Positions 1 through 8,277 are shown, counted from the stretch's first letter. The stretch: DNA of 64,000 nt from Oscillospiraceae bacterium (GCA_017540645.1 JAFYAQ010000023.1:1-64000); one strand, 5' to 3'. Notes: a model not told the origin generated them from the letters alone. Made by a program: numbers and translations.

Positions 1-903
1 GAACTTCTCTTCCATCTGGGAGATGGGCATGGGGGTGCGCACGCCGGCCACCACGTCCTCGCCCTGGGCGTTGGTCAGGAACTCGCCCATCAGCTTCTTC
101 TCGCCGGTGGCGGGGTCACGGGTGAAGGCCACGCCGGTGCCGGAGTTGTCGTTCAGGTTGCCGAACACCATGGGCATGACGTTGACGGCAGTGCCCCAGG
201 AGTAGGGGATGTCGTTGTCACGACGGTAGACGTTGGCGCGGGGGTTGTCCCAGGAGCGGAACACAGCACGAATGGCCTCGTAGAGCTGCACCTTGGGGTC
301 AGAGGGGAAGTCCTGGCCGATGGCGGACTTGTACTGGGCCTTGAACTCGGAAGCCAGCTCCTTCAGGTCGGCGGCGTCCAGCTCGATGTCCAGCTTCACG
401 CCCTTGCGCTCCTTCATGGCGTCGATGAGCTGCTCAAAATACTTCTTGCCCACCTCCATGACCACGTCGGAGAACATCTGGATGAAGCGGCGGTAGGAGT
501 CGTACACAAAGCGCTCGAACTTGGGATCGGGGTTGCCCTTGATCATGGCGGCGACAACGTCGTCGTTCAGACCCAGGTTCAGGATGGTGTCCATCATGCC
601 GGGCATGGAAGCGCGGGCGCCGCTGCGGACGGAGACCAGCAGGGGGTTGGTCAGGTCGCCGAACTTCTTGCCGTTGACCTGCTCCATCAGCTCCACGTTC
701 TTCATGATCTCAGCCATGATCTCGTCGTTGATCTGACGGCCGTCCTCGTAGTACTGGGTGCAGGCTTCGGTGGAGATGGTGAAGCCCTGGGGCACAGGCA
801 GACCGATCTTGGTCATCTCGGCCAGGTTGGCGCCCTTGCCGCCCAGCAGCTCACGCATGGTAGCGTCGCCTTCGCTGAACTGGTAGACATACTTTTTGCT
901 CAT
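1..903 (-). CDS. ppdK: Pyruvate, phosphate dikinase, N-terminal part (runs off window)
   Basis: PPDK interconverts pyruvate, ATP and phosphate with PEP, AMP and PPi; in anaerobes it often serves PPi-linked glycolysis or gluconeogenesis in the cytoplasm. The visible 301 residues begin MSKKYVYQF and contain the typical N-terminal nucleotide-binding domain segments: GGKGANLAEM near residue 22, the LPVPQGFTIS segment, SVRSGARASMPGMMDT near residue 91, and NDNSGTGVAFTRDPATGE near residue 255. The start ATG (901-903) has an AGGAGG six bases upstream (910-915) and a good promoter at 961-990. The phosphohistidine and PEP domains lie outside the window. Recognition is firm from the motifs. Confidence 0.95.
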   Translation of the reverse strand, partial: MSKKYVYQFSEGDATMRELLGGKGANLAEMTKIGLPVPQGFTISTEACTQYYEDGRQINDEIMAEIMKNVELMEQVNGKKFGDLTNPLLVSVRSGARASMPGMMDTILNLGLNDDVVAAMIKGNPDPKFERFVYDSYRRFIQMFSDVVMEVGKKYFEQLIDAMKERKGVKLDIELDAADLKELASEFKAQYKSAIGQDFPSDPKVQLYEAIRAVFRSWDNPRANVYRRDNDIPYSWGTAVNVMPMVFGNLNDNSGTGVAFTRDPATGEKKLMGEFLTNAQGEDVVAGVRTPMPISQMEEKF

Positions 904-960
904 ACATATCCTCCTAAAATATTGTTTGCACTGTTTAGATTTTTTCAAATCCATCTTGGA

Positions 961-990
961 ATTATACCATTTCTTCCCACATATTCGCAA
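961..990 (-). promoter_or_regulatory. Promoter of ppdK
   Basis: On the minus strand TTGCGA (985-990) and TATAAT (961-966) are separated by 18 bases, giving a roughly 50-base leader before the ppdK ribosome binding site. Confidence 0.65.
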
Positions 991-1018
991 TAGCTTTTTT
1001 CTATGAGCACAATAAAAC

Positions 1019-1047
1019 TTGCATATTTTATTCAGAGTATCTATAAT
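1019..1047 (+). promoter_or_regulatory. Promoter of the PNPOx-like gene
   Basis: TTGCAT (1019-1024), 17-base spacer, TATAAT (1042-1047). It diverges from the ppdK promoter and leaves a very short leader before AAAGGAGG at 1063-1070. Confidence 0.65.
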
Positions 1048-1078
1048 CGGAGGGAAAAAACAAAAGGAGGGCGACATA

Positions 1079-1480
1079 ATGTCCAATGCCGAAAAAGTAA
1101 GCAAGTACCTTGACGAAGCGAAGGTCTTCTATTTTCTCACCACCGACGGCGACCAGCCCAAGGGCAGGCCCTTCGGTTTCCACATGCTTGTGGACGATAC
1201 GCTCTATTTTGGCTGCGGCACCTTTAAAAACGTTTGGCGGCAGCTGACGGCCAATCCCAGGGTGGAGATCCTGGCCGTGAACGGCGGGGAATTCCTGCGC
1301 TATGACGGCAGCGCGAAGATCGTGAAGGACGAGGCGCTGCTGGCCCGGGTGCGGGAGATCATGCCCGAGATCATGGCTCTCTACGACAAGAACGGCTGGG
1401 AGATGGGCCTGTTTTTCCTGGAAAACGGCCACGCGGAGATCCGGGGCCTGTTTGAGCTGAAAGAGGAATTCGACGTATAA
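1079..1480 (+). CDS. Pyridoxamine 5'-phosphate oxidase-fold (PNPOx-like) flavoprotein
   Basis: A 133-residue single-domain protein of the split-barrel FMN-binding superfamily. Signature stretches are the N-terminal helix SKYLDEAKVFYFLTT, the strand with PKGRPFGFH, LYFGCGTFKNVWRQL and NPRVEILAVNG, which is the arrangement of small clostridial PNPOx-like proteins. Start chosen at 1079 because AAAGGAGG (1063-1070) sits eight bases before it; an earlier in-frame ATG at 1019 falls inside the promoter. These proteins bind FMN or related cofactors and are usually annotated only to superfamily; true pyridoxamine oxidase activity is unlikely at this size. Monocistronic, ending in a strong terminator. 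Confidence 0.8.
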   Translation: MSNAEKVSKYLDEAKVFYFLTTDGDQPKGRPFGFHMLVDDTLYFGCGTFKNVWRQLTANPRVEILAVNGGEFLRYDGSAKIVKDEALLARVREIMPEIMALYDKNGWEMGLFFLENGHAEIRGLFELKEEFDV

Positions 1481-1489
1481 AATCCGGGT

Positions 1490-1542
1490 CTGCTGCAAAG
1501 CGGGGAGGCGGCCGAAAGGGTCGCCTCCCCGCTTTGCAGCAG
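1490..1542. terminator. Bidirectional terminator between PNPOx-like gene and mnmE
   Basis: Perfect 21-bp stem (1490-1510 with 1522-1542) around an 11-base loop holding GAAA, placed between the convergent stop codons at 1480 and 1549. Confidence 0.8.
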
Positions 1543-1548
1543 GCTCGT

Positions 1549-2916
1549 TTATTTCCCCACGCAGAAGCGGGAGAAGATCCGCTCGGTCACGTCCTGGCGG
1601 ACAGTCTTGCCGCTGAGGGTGCCCAGAGCTTCCATGGCCCCTTCACATTCGGTGAGGACCGCGTCCGGCGGCCAGCCCTCGGTCATGGCGTTCCGGGCCG
1701 CGGCGAGGTAGTCCAGGGCCTCGGCGATGGCCTCCGCCTGGCGCTCGTTGGTCAGGATTTCCCCGGCGGCCACGGCAGGCAGGGGGAAGAGCACGGCCAC
1801 GGCCCGCTCCAGGGCGTCCAGCCCCTCCCCGGTGGCGGCGGAGAGGCTGACCACCGTTTCAAAGCGGTCCCGAAGGCGCTCCGGCGACCAGAGCGGAGGC
1901 AGATCCGCCTTGTTGCACACGGCGATGCGCGCAGAAACCCCGGCGCATTCGGCGGCCACGGTCTCGTCCTCCGCCTCCCAGGGCCGGGAGGTATCGAACA
2001 CCGCGATCACAAGGCCCGCGTCCCGCAGGGCCTCCACCGCCCGCTCCACTCCCAGGGCCTCCACCGCGTCCGCGCTTTGGCGCAGACCGGCGGTATCGGT
2101 CAGCCGCAGGGCCACGCCCCCCAGACTGCAGCGCTCGGAGAGGGTGTCCCGGGTGGTGCCGGGGATATCGGTGACGATGGCCCGCTCATAGCCCAGCAGG
2201 GCGTTGAGCAGGGAGCTTTTCCCCACGTTGGGCTTGCCCACGATGGCGGTGGGCACCCCCTTTTCCAAAAAGCGCCCCCGGGAAAAGGTGGCAAGCAGCG
2301 CGGAGAGGGAGGCGATCCCCTCCTCCAGGGTCCGGGCGTAGGCGCGCAGTTCAAAGGGCGGGATGTCCTCGTCCGGGTAGTCCAGCACCGCGTGGTAGTG
2401 GGCGCAGATATCCCGGAGGTCCCGGTAGACCGCGTCCGTACGGCGGGCGATGGCCCCCGAGAGCTGTCCCGCCGCGTTGCGGGCGGCCTGGGGCGTCTCG
2501 GCGTCGATCAGGTCGATCACCGCCTCCGCCTGGGTCAGGTCCATGCGTCCGTTCAGAAAGGCCCGCCGGGTGAACTCCCCCGCCTTGGCCTGTCGGGCTC
2601 CCCGGGCGAACAGGGAGCTCAGGGCCTGCCGCAGCACCACGGGGCTGCCGTGGCACTGCAGCTCGCCGGTGTCCTCCCCGGTGTAGCTGCCGGGACCGTG
2701 GGATATGGTGGCCAGGCACAGGTCCAGCACCCGGCCGTTTTCGTCCAGCAGCGTCCCGTAGACCAGCTGCCGGTCCGGGTGGGCGCTCATGGGCCGTCCG
2801 TCCGCCGGGCGAAAGACCTGATCCATGATCGGCAGGGTCCCGTCCCCGGACAGGCGCACGATGCCGATGGCGGACAGGACCGGTCCGGTGGAGATGGCCG
2901 CGATCACCTCTCTCAC
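1549..2916 (-). CDS. mnmE: tRNA modification GTPase MnmE
   Basis: MnmE (TrmE) works with MnmG to install the cmnm5 group on U34 of tRNAs reading split codon boxes. The 455-residue length matches the family. Visible are the folate-binding N-terminal domain (VIAAISTGPVLSAIGIVRLSG), the central helical domain, the inserted G domain with P-loop GKPNVGKSS near residue 226, DIPGTTRD, the DTAG motif, NKAD, and the C-terminal FCVGK whose cysteine is the conserved one. The start is a GTG (2914-2916) that overlaps the TGA of the upstream peptidase gene, with AGGAGG inside that gene; upstream in-frame starts would add unrelated residues. Translationally coupled to the peptidase gene. Confidence 0.96.
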   Translation of the reverse strand: MREVIAAISTGPVLSAIGIVRLSGDGTLPIMDQVFRPADGRPMSAHPDRQLVYGTLLDENGRVLDLCLATISHGPGSYTGEDTGELQCHGSPVVLRQALSSLFARGARQAKAGEFTRRAFLNGRMDLTQAEAVIDLIDAETPQAARNAAGQLSGAIARRTDAVYRDLRDICAHYHAVLDYPDEDIPPFELRAYARTLEEGIASLSALLATFSRGRFLEKGVPTAIVGKPNVGKSSLLNALLGYERAIVTDIPGTTRDTLSERCSLGGVALRLTDTAGLRQSADAVEALGVERAVEALRDAGLVIAVFDTSRPWEAEDETVAAECAGVSARIAVCNKADLPPLWSPERLRDRFETVVSLSAATGEGLDALERAVAVLFPLPAVAAGEILTNERQAEAIAEALDYLAAARNAMTEGWPPDAVLTECEGAMEALGTLSGKTVRQDVTERIFSRFCVGK

Positions 2917-3782
2917 CAGGCCTTCACCTCCTGGGCCTCCTGAGAATAGGCCAGCTTGAACTCCTCCAGGGTGATGCCCTTGCGCATGATGTACTCGGCG
3001 GCCACGTCCCCCACATAGCGGAAGTGTCCCGGCTCCGCCTCCCGGCCGGTGTAGGCCTCCCGGCCCTCCGGATAGCGGAGGATGAAGCCGTACTCCGCGC
3101 AATGCTCCCGCATCCAGGTCAGTACCGGGGTGGCGAACTTGGCGTCCCCGTTTTCGTCCACAAAGTTCACGGCCAGCCCCGTCTGGTGCTCGTCCGCCCC
3201 GGGGAAATAGCCCATATTGGTCACCTTGGTCTCCGCCTCCGCCAGGGTCAGCTCGCCCTGGTCATAAATGGTGGAGGCCATGCCGTTGAACCGGACCCGC
3301 TGGTCGGAATAAGACATATAGGTCCTGCTGATACTGACAGTATAGCCCTCCGCTCTGGCCGCAGCGAGAAAGGCCTTCAGATCCTCCACTGCCCGGGTCT
3401 GGAAGGAGTAGCCCCCCTCCACATAGGTCATGTCCGGATAATAGCTCTCCCGCAGGTAGTTGGAGCGGTCCAGGCCGTTGACCAGCAGATAGCGCCAGTT
3501 GCTGAGCCCCGGCTGCTCCTCGTCCCCCAGGGTCTCCAGCGCGGGCAGGTCGGAATAGTCTATCCATCCCGGGGGGTACTCCCAGTCCAACTCCCCGGGC
3601 ACGGCGAAGTTCTCCGGCACGGCGGTGGTGGCGATCTCCGGAAGGCTCTCCTTCTCTTCCTCCAGCAGGGAGCTGTTGTCCCGGCCGGCGAAAAGCACCG
3701 CCAGCACGACCGCCAGGCCCGCCACCCCCAGGATCACCCGCCGGACGGCGAGATATGTGGGATTTTTCGTTTTGATGCGCAT
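2913..3782 (-). CDS. VanY/LdcB-like D,D- or L,D-carboxypeptidase, membrane-anchored, with altered zinc site
   Basis: Family members trim the peptide stems of peptidoglycan outside the membrane. The 289-residue protein has a basic N-terminus, one membrane segment (about residues 14-32, an uncleaved anchor), a linker, and the peptidase M15B/LAS fold in the C-terminal half: RTYMSYSDQ near 153, the zinc motif EHQTGLAVN (H199), and EPGHFRYVG (H253, E250). The canonical SxHxxGxAxD aspartate ligand is asparagine here (N206), and EPWH is EPGH. Start ATG at 3782 follows GGAGG. It is the first gene of an operon with mnmE. Fold assignment is firm; activity is uncertain because of the substituted ligand. 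Confidence 0.85.
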   Translation of the reverse strand: MRIKTKNPTYLAVRRVILGVAGLAVVLAVLFAGRDNSSLLEEEKESLPEIATTAVPENFAVPGELDWEYPPGWIDYSDLPALETLGDEEQPGLSNWRYLLVNGLDRSNYLRESYYPDMTYVEGGYSFQTRAVEDLKAFLAAARAEGYTVSISRTYMSYSDQRVRFNGMASTIYDQGELTLAEAETKVTNMGYFPGADEHQTGLAVNFVDENGDAKFATPVLTWMREHCAEYGFILRYPEGREAYTGREAEPGHFRYVGDVAAEYIMRKGITLEEFKLAYSQEAQEVKAW

Positions 3783-3843
3783 AAAGCTTGTCCTCCGGGG
3801 AAGCGTCTCCCGTGGCAAAAGCGCGGTCGCGCCGCCGTGGGGA

Positions 3844-3873
3844 TTGACATTCCCTGATCCATATCGGTATAAT
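3844..3873 (+). promoter_or_regulatory. Promoter of sufC-sufB operon
   Basis: TTGACA (3844-3849), 18-base spacer, TATAAT (3868-3873), about 125 bases upstream of the sufC start. It faces the minus-strand promoter at 3938-3966, so the first parts of the two transcripts are antisense to each other. Confidence 0.75.
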
Positions 3874-3937
3874 GATGTGTCTGCCCGCAGGGCCGGAGAG
3901 GGCGTTTCCCCTCCCGCTGCGGAGCGCATGCATCATT

Positions 3938-3966
3938 ATTATAACAGTATTCCCAACAACTTGCAA
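3938..3966 (-). promoter_or_regulatory. Promoter of the carboxypeptidase-mnmE operon
   Basis: On the minus strand TTGCAA (3961-3966), 17-base spacer, TATAAT (3938-3943). Its -10 region and that of the opposing promoter form the arms of one inverted repeat (3869-3877 with 3931-3939). Confidence 0.7.
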
Positions 3967-4000
3967 GTTTCCCTGTAAAGGGACGAAGGAGAAGCGGCTC

Positions 4001-4738
4001 ATGCTGGAATTACGACATCTTTCTTATGCTGTGGACGGCCCCGAGGGGCAGACCGATATTCTGAACGACATCTCTCTGGTGATCCCGGATAACAAGCTGG
4101 TGGTGCTGACCGGCCCCAACGGAGGCGGCAAGACCACCCTGGCCAAGGCCATCATGGGTCTGGTGACCCCCTCCGCCGGCTCCATTCTCTGGAACGGGGA
4201 GGACATCACCGCCCTGTCCATCACGGAGCGGGCCAAAAAGGGCATCAGCTACGGCTTTCAGCAGCCGCCCCGGTTCAAGGGCATCAAGGTCAAGGACCTG
4301 CTGGCCATCGCCAGCACCCGGAAACTGCTGAAGAAGGCGGAGGCCTGCGCCTATCTGACCCAGGTGGGCCTGTGCGCCACGGATTACCTGGACCGGGAGG
4401 TGGACGCCTCCCTCTCCGGCGGCGAGGTCAAGCGCATCGAGATCGCCACCATCCTGGCCCGCCATCCCGCGCTGATGATCCTGGACGAGCCCGAGGCGGG
4501 CATCGACCTGTGGAGCTTCGCCCGGCTGACGGAGACCTTCGGGGATATCCGCGCCAGGGAGGAGTGCACCATGGTGATCATCTCCCACCAGGAGCGGATC
4601 ATCTCCCTGGCCGACGAGATCCTGGTGATAGACCAGGGCCGCATCGCCCGGCGGGGCAGCCGGGACGAGGTGTTTTCCGAGATCGCCAGAAGTACCAGAG
4701 GCGCCTGCCCGGCCCTCTATGGGGAGGAGAAGAAATGA
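4001..4738 (+). CDS. sufC: SufC-type Fe-S cluster assembly ABC ATPase
   Basis: SufC is the soluble ATPase that drives the SufB/D scaffold in iron-sulfur cluster assembly. The 245 residues hold Walker A GPNGGGKTT (38-46), the QQPP Q-loop segment, signature LSGGE (about 138), Walker B LMILDEPEAGIDLWS and the switch histidine in IISHQ. The DEPEAGID wording and the partner gene are typical of SufC, not of a transporter ATPase. Start ATG at 4001 follows AAGGAG (3986-3991). The stop overlaps the ATG of the next gene (ATGA), so the two are translationally coupled. No sufS, sufU or sufD is present in the window, so this is a two-component SufBC or SMS-type system. Confidence 0.92.
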   Translation: MLELRHLSYAVDGPEGQTDILNDISLVIPDNKLVVLTGPNGGGKTTLAKAIMGLVTPSAGSILWNGEDITALSITERAKKGISYGFQQPPRFKGIKVKDLLAIASTRKLLKKAEACAYLTQVGLCATDYLDREVDASLSGGEVKRIEIATILARHPALMILDEPEAGIDLWSFARLTETFGDIRAREECTMVIISHQERIISLADEILVIDQGRIARRGSRDEVFSEIARSTRGACPALYGEEKK

Positions 4739-5661
4739 GCCAGCTCAACAGCGTGGACACCGCGCTTTTGGAGATCATCGCCGGCATGAAAAACGGCAAG
4801 GCCCCGGGGGCCTACAATATCCGCAAGGACTCCGGCTGCGCGGACCGGGTGAACAGCGAAAACGTGACCATCACCACCAAGACGGACAAGCCGGGCATCG
4901 ACATCACCTTCGTCCCCGGCTGCAAGGACAGCTGCCACATCCCGGTGATCATCACCGAGAGCGGCCTGCGGGAGACGGTCTACAACGACTTTTTTATCGG
5001 CGAGGGGGCGGACGCCACCATCATCGCCGGCTGCGGCATCCACAACTGCGGCGAGGACGCCAGCGAGCATGACGGCGTCCACACCTTCCACATCGGCAAA
5101 AACGCCCGGGTCCACTATATCGAAAAGCACTACGGCGAAGGGGACGGCAGCGGCGAGCGGGTGATGAACCCCGCCACCGTGTGCTATCTCGAGGAGGGCG
5201 CGGTGCTGCAGATGGACACCAGCCAGATCGGCGGCATCGACTCCACCAACCGGGACACGAAGATCGTCTGCGGCAAGGGGGCCGAGGTGGTGATCACCGA
5301 GCGGCTGCTGACCCACAGCCATCAGGTGGCCCACTCGGACATGGAGATCTCCCTGGACGGAGAGGACTCCAAGGGCCGGGTGATCTCCCGGAGCGTGGCA
5401 CAGGACGAGAGCGTTCAGGTCTTCCGGCCCCGGGTGGTGGGCAACGCCCGCTGCTTCGGCCACGTCCAGTGCGACAGCATCATCATGGGCAAGGCGAAAA
5501 TCAGCTCCGTGCCGGAGATCGCCGCCAACGATCTGGACGCCCAGCTGATCCACGAGGCCGCCATCGGCCGCATCGCCGGGGACCAGCTGCTGAAGCTGGA
5601 GACCCTGGGCCTGACGCCGGAGGAGGCGGAGGACCGGATCCTGAAGGGATTTTTGGCCTGA
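4735..5661 (+). CDS. sufB: SufB/SufD-family Fe-S assembly scaffold, short form
   Basis: This 308-residue protein has the parallel beta-helix SufBD core: tandem strands rich in Gly and His (IIAGCGIHNCGEDASEHDG, VHYIEKHYGEG), GRVISRSVAQDESVQVFRP, the C-terminal GHVQCDSIIMG and the conserved end SSVPEIAANDLDAQLIHEAAIGR. It is much shorter than classical SufB (about 480 residues), lacking the N-terminal helical region, as in the minimal SufBC (SMS-like) systems of anaerobes and archaea. It would form the scaffold with SufC. Candidate cluster ligands are the cysteines near residues 100-105 and about 247; these are inferred, not proven. Overlaps sufC by four bases. Confidence 0.88.
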   Translation: MSQLNSVDTALLEIIAGMKNGKAPGAYNIRKDSGCADRVNSENVTITTKTDKPGIDITFVPGCKDSCHIPVIITESGLRETVYNDFFIGEGADATIIAGCGIHNCGEDASEHDGVHTFHIGKNARVHYIEKHYGEGDGSGERVMNPATVCYLEEGAVLQMDTSQIGGIDSTNRDTKIVCGKGAEVVITERLLTHSHQVAHSDMEISLDGEDSKGRVISRSVAQDESVQVFRPRVVGNARCFGHVQCDSIIMGKAKISSVPEIAANDLDAQLIHEAAIGRIAGDQLLKLETLGLTPEEAEDRILKGFLA

Positions 5662-5720
5662 GCCCCTGCGCGAAAGCGAGAATCCATACAGACCTCTTTG
5701 GGAAGAAAGGAGAAAACGGC

Positions 5721-6260
5721 ATGAGCGGCTTTGAGGAAAAGGACTACCGGATATTTGAGCTGTTTCACAAGCAGCTGGGTCTGGTGACGGCGGGGAGTTT
5801 AGAGCGCTTCAACGGCTGCACCATCGGTTGGGGCAGCCTGGGGACCCTGTGGACCCGGCCGGGGGAGAGCGGCGCCGTGATGACCGTTTACCTGCACCCG
5901 GCCCGCTATACCAACGATTTTATGCTCCAAAACGACTTTTTCACCGTCAGCTTTTTCCCGCCAGAGTACAAAAAGGCCCTGGGCATCATGGGCAGCCGCT
6001 CCGGCCGGGACGGGGACAAGGTGGCCGCCGCGGGGCTGACGCCCATCCCCGTGGGGGAGAGCGTGGGCTATCAGGAGGCCGAGATGATCTTCCTGTGCCG
6101 GAAGCTCTACCAGCACCAGTTTGCCAGGGAGGATATAGCCCCGGAGATCCGGGAATACTACCGGTCCAATCCCCGCTCTTATCCCGTGGACGAAAACGGC
6201 GGCTGGCAGCCCCACTGGGTCTATGTGGGGGAGATCCTGGAGGTCCGGGAAGCCAACTGA
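5721..6260 (+). CDS. Flavin reductase-like (FMN-binding split barrel) protein
   Basis: 179 residues related to the flavin reductase-like domain family. Supporting stretches are FNGCTIGWGSLGTLWTRP, the VYLHPARYTNDFMLQNDFFTVSFF motif region, ALGIMGSRSGRDGDKV and YQEAEMIFLCRKLY, all usual for clostridial members. It probably binds FMN and passes electrons, but the partner is not visible. Start at 5721 follows AAAGGAG. It lies 59 bases after sufB and may share its transcript; both then end at the terminator at 6281-6314. A link to Fe-S biogenesis is possible but unproven. Confidence 0.82.
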   Translation: MSGFEEKDYRIFELFHKQLGLVTAGSLERFNGCTIGWGSLGTLWTRPGESGAVMTVYLHPARYTNDFMLQNDFFTVSFFPPEYKKALGIMGSRSGRDGDKVAAAGLTPIPVGESVGYQEAEMIFLCRKLYQHQFAREDIAPEIREYYRSNPRSYPVDENGGWQPHWVYVGEILEVREAN

Positions 6261-6280
6261 AATCTTCTGAAAACGACAAA

Positions 6281-6314
6281 AAACCGCCTCCGGAGCGTTC
6301 CGGAGGCGGTTTTT
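6281..6314. terminator. Bidirectional rho-independent terminator
   Basis: 13-bp stem (6281-6293 with 6300-6312), 6-base loop, A-run before and T-run after, between the convergent flavin reductase and tsf genes. Confidence 0.9.
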
Positions 6315-6334
6315 GTTTTGCTTATTTACGGCTC

Positions 6335-7255
6335 TCAGCCGTTGACCATCTTGGCGACCTCGGCGGCCAGGTCGTCCTGGCGCTTCTCGATGCCCTCGCC
6401 CTTTTCGAAGCGGATATAGCCCTTCACGGTGATGGGGGCGCCCAGCTCCTTGGCGGCAGCGTTCACATACTGCTCTACGCTGAGCTTGTCGTCCTTCACG
6501 AAGGGCATCTGCAGCAGGCAGATCTCCTTGTACATCTTGGAAATGCCGCCCAGCACGATCTTCTCCAGAATGGCGTCGGGCTTGTTGGCGTTCCGGGGAT
6601 CCTGCTTGGCAGCCACGGTGCGGATCTTCACCTCGTTGTCGATGAAGGACTGGGGCACCACGGACTTGTCCAGGAACTGGGGGGACAGGGCGCAGATCTG
6701 CATGGCCACGTCCTTGCCGACGGTGGTGACGGCGTCGCCCTGGGCGGCGGTCTCCAGCTCCACCAGCACGGCTACCTTGCCCTTCATGTGGATATAGGGC
6801 ACGCACACGCAGCCCTCCACACGCTCAAAGCGGCGGATGTTCATGTTCTCACGGACGGAGAGGAACAGCTCGCTCTTGGCGTCGGCCACGGTGCCGTTGC
6901 CGTCCGCCATGGGGCAGGCCAGCAGGGCGTCCACGTCGGCGGGGTTCTCCTTGGCGATGGTCTTGGCGACCTTCTCCACGAACTCGGCGAACAGGGGGCC
7001 GCCGGCCACGAAGTCGGACTCGCAGTTGACCTCCACGATCACGCCAACGCCATCCACCACGGCGGCGTAAGCCATGCCCTCGGCGGCGATGCGGCTGGCC
7101 TTCTTGGCCTGGGAGGCAAGGCCCTTCTCCCGCAGGATGGTGACGGCCTTGTCGAAATCGCCCTCGCTCTCCACGAGAGCCTTCTTGCAGTCCATCAGGC
7201 CGCAGCCGGTGGCCTGACGGAGTTCGTTGACAGCTTTTGCGGAAATGGCAGCCAT
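6335..7255 (-). CDS. tsf: Translation elongation factor Ts
   Basis: EF-Ts recycles EF-Tu-GDP to EF-Tu-GTP. The 306-residue length is usual. The N-terminal UBA-like domain reads AVNELRQATGCGLMDCKKAL, and the conserved core includes CESDFVA (contact region for EF-Tu). The C-terminal part carries the dimerisation domain and ends VAKMVNG. Its ATG overlaps the TAA of rpsB by one base (TAATG), the classic rpsB-tsf coupling. Transcribed from the promoter at 8105-8133 and closed by the terminator at 6281-6314. Confidence 0.98.
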   Translation of the reverse strand: MAAISAKAVNELRQATGCGLMDCKKALVESEGDFDKAVTILREKGLASQAKKASRIAAEGMAYAAVVDGVGVIVEVNCESDFVAGGPLFAEFVEKVAKTIAKENPADVDALLACPMADGNGTVADAKSELFLSVRENMNIRRFERVEGCVCVPYIHMKGKVAVLVELETAAQGDAVTTVGKDVAMQICALSPQFLDKSVVPQSFIDNEVKIRTVAAKQDPRNANKPDAILEKIVLGGISKMYKEICLLQMPFVKDDKLSVEQYVNAAAKELGAPITVKGYIRFEKGEGIEKRQDDLAAEVAKMVNG

Positions 7256-7980
7256 TATTCGTTCTCCTCCTTCGCTTCCTCTTCAGCCACGGCGTCCTGT
7301 CCCTGACGGCCTTCCTGCACGGCGTTGGCCATGGTGGCGCTGATCAGGCGGATGGCGCGGATGGCGTCATCGTTGCCGGGGATGGCGTAATCGACCTCAT
7401 CGGGGTCGCAGTTGGTGTCCACGATGGCCACGATGGGGATATGCAGCTTGCGGGCCTCGGCGATGGCGTTGTGCTCCTTGCGGGGGTCGATGACGAACAG
7501 AGCGCCGGGCAGACGATCCATTTCCTTCACGCCGCCCAGGTACTTCTCCAGCTTGGCCATCTCGCCCAGGTGCTTCATGACTTCCTTCTTGGGCAGCATG
7601 TCGAAGGTGCCGTCCTCCTGCATGCGCTTGAGCTGACCCAGACGGGCCACGCGGGTGCGCATGGTCTTGAAGTTGGTCAGCATGCCGCCCAGCCAGCGGG
7701 CGTTCACATAGTACATGCCGACGCGCTCGGCCTCTTCCTTCACGGCGTCCTGGGCCTGCTTCTTGGTGCCGACGAACAGGATGCTCTTCCCCTCTTCCGC
7801 CAGGGAGCGGACGAAGTCATAGGCCTCGTCCATCTTCTTCACGGTTTTGGCCAGGTCGATGATATAGATGCCGTTACGCTCCATATAGATGTACTCGGCC
7901 ATCTTGGGGTTCCACCGACGGGTCTGGTGGCCGAAGTGAACACCGGCCTCCAGCAGCTGCTTCATGGTTACGACTGACAT
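7255..7980 (-). CDS. rpsB: 30S ribosomal protein S2
   Basis: S2 binds the small subunit head-body junction. The 241 residues start [23 protein letters not shown], and carry the family motifs [43 protein letters not shown] and the [12 protein letters not shown] segment, with an acidic C-terminal tail. Start at 7980 is supported by AGGAGG just upstream. First gene of the rpsB-tsf operon; about 120 bases of leader separate it from its promoter, long enough for autoregulatory structure, although I do not recognise a named one. Confidence 0.98.
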   Translation of the reverse strand: MSVVTMKQLLEAGVHFGHQTRRWNPKMAEYIYMERNGIYIIDLAKTVKKMDEAYDFVRSLAEEGKSILFVGTKKQAQDAVKEEAERVGMYYVNARWLGGMLTNFKTMRTRVARLGQLKRMQEDGTFDMLPKKEVMKHLGEMAKLEKYLGGVKEMDRLPGALFVIDPRKEHNAIAEARKLHIPIVAIVDTNCDPDEVDYAIPGNDDAIRAIRLISATMANAVQEGRQGQDAVAEEEAKEENE

Positions 7981-8104
7981 TGGGTACTCCTCCTTTATTT
8001 TGTTATTACCTCCGGGCGCCTCATCCCGGCCCGACCCGGCAAAAACGGTTTTCCCGCTCCTGCCACGGGGTCGCCGGTCCGCCTCCCGTGCGTAATGCTC
8101 AAGC

Positions 8105-8133
8105 ATTATAGCAAATCCATATAAAAAGTGCAA
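8105..8133 (-). promoter_or_regulatory. rpsB: Promoter of rpsB-tsf
   Basis: Minus strand TTGCAC (8128-8133), 17-base spacer, TATAAT (8105-8110). The 7981-8104 leader is GC-rich with several short dyads. Confidence 0.75.
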
Positions 8134-8197
8134 GAGAAATTTTTATGGTTTTTTCTCGTTTTTTTCTCCTTTTCCCGGAGGAACTTTCTTTGTATCC

Positions 8198-8226
8198 TTT
8201 ACTTTTTTGGGTGACTCTGCTATATT
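8198..8226 (+). promoter_or_regulatory. Probable promoter of giant LRR/Big2 gene
   Basis: TTTACT (8198-8203), 17-base spacer, TATATT (8221-8226), about 50 bases before the start codon. Confidence 0.5.
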
Positions 8227-8277
8227 TAATGTGTATGGGTATCGTTTTTTACCCTTTACCCACGGGAGGTTCATCAT

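Noticed and set aside
1019-1081. Upstream start (ATG 1019) for the PNPOx-like gene
   Set aside because: It lies in the promoter, and the N-terminal addition is not protein-like; AAAGGAGG supports 1079.
7981-8104. A riboswitch in the rpsB leader
   Set aside because: Several short GC dyads but no match to a known class; treated as a plain leader.
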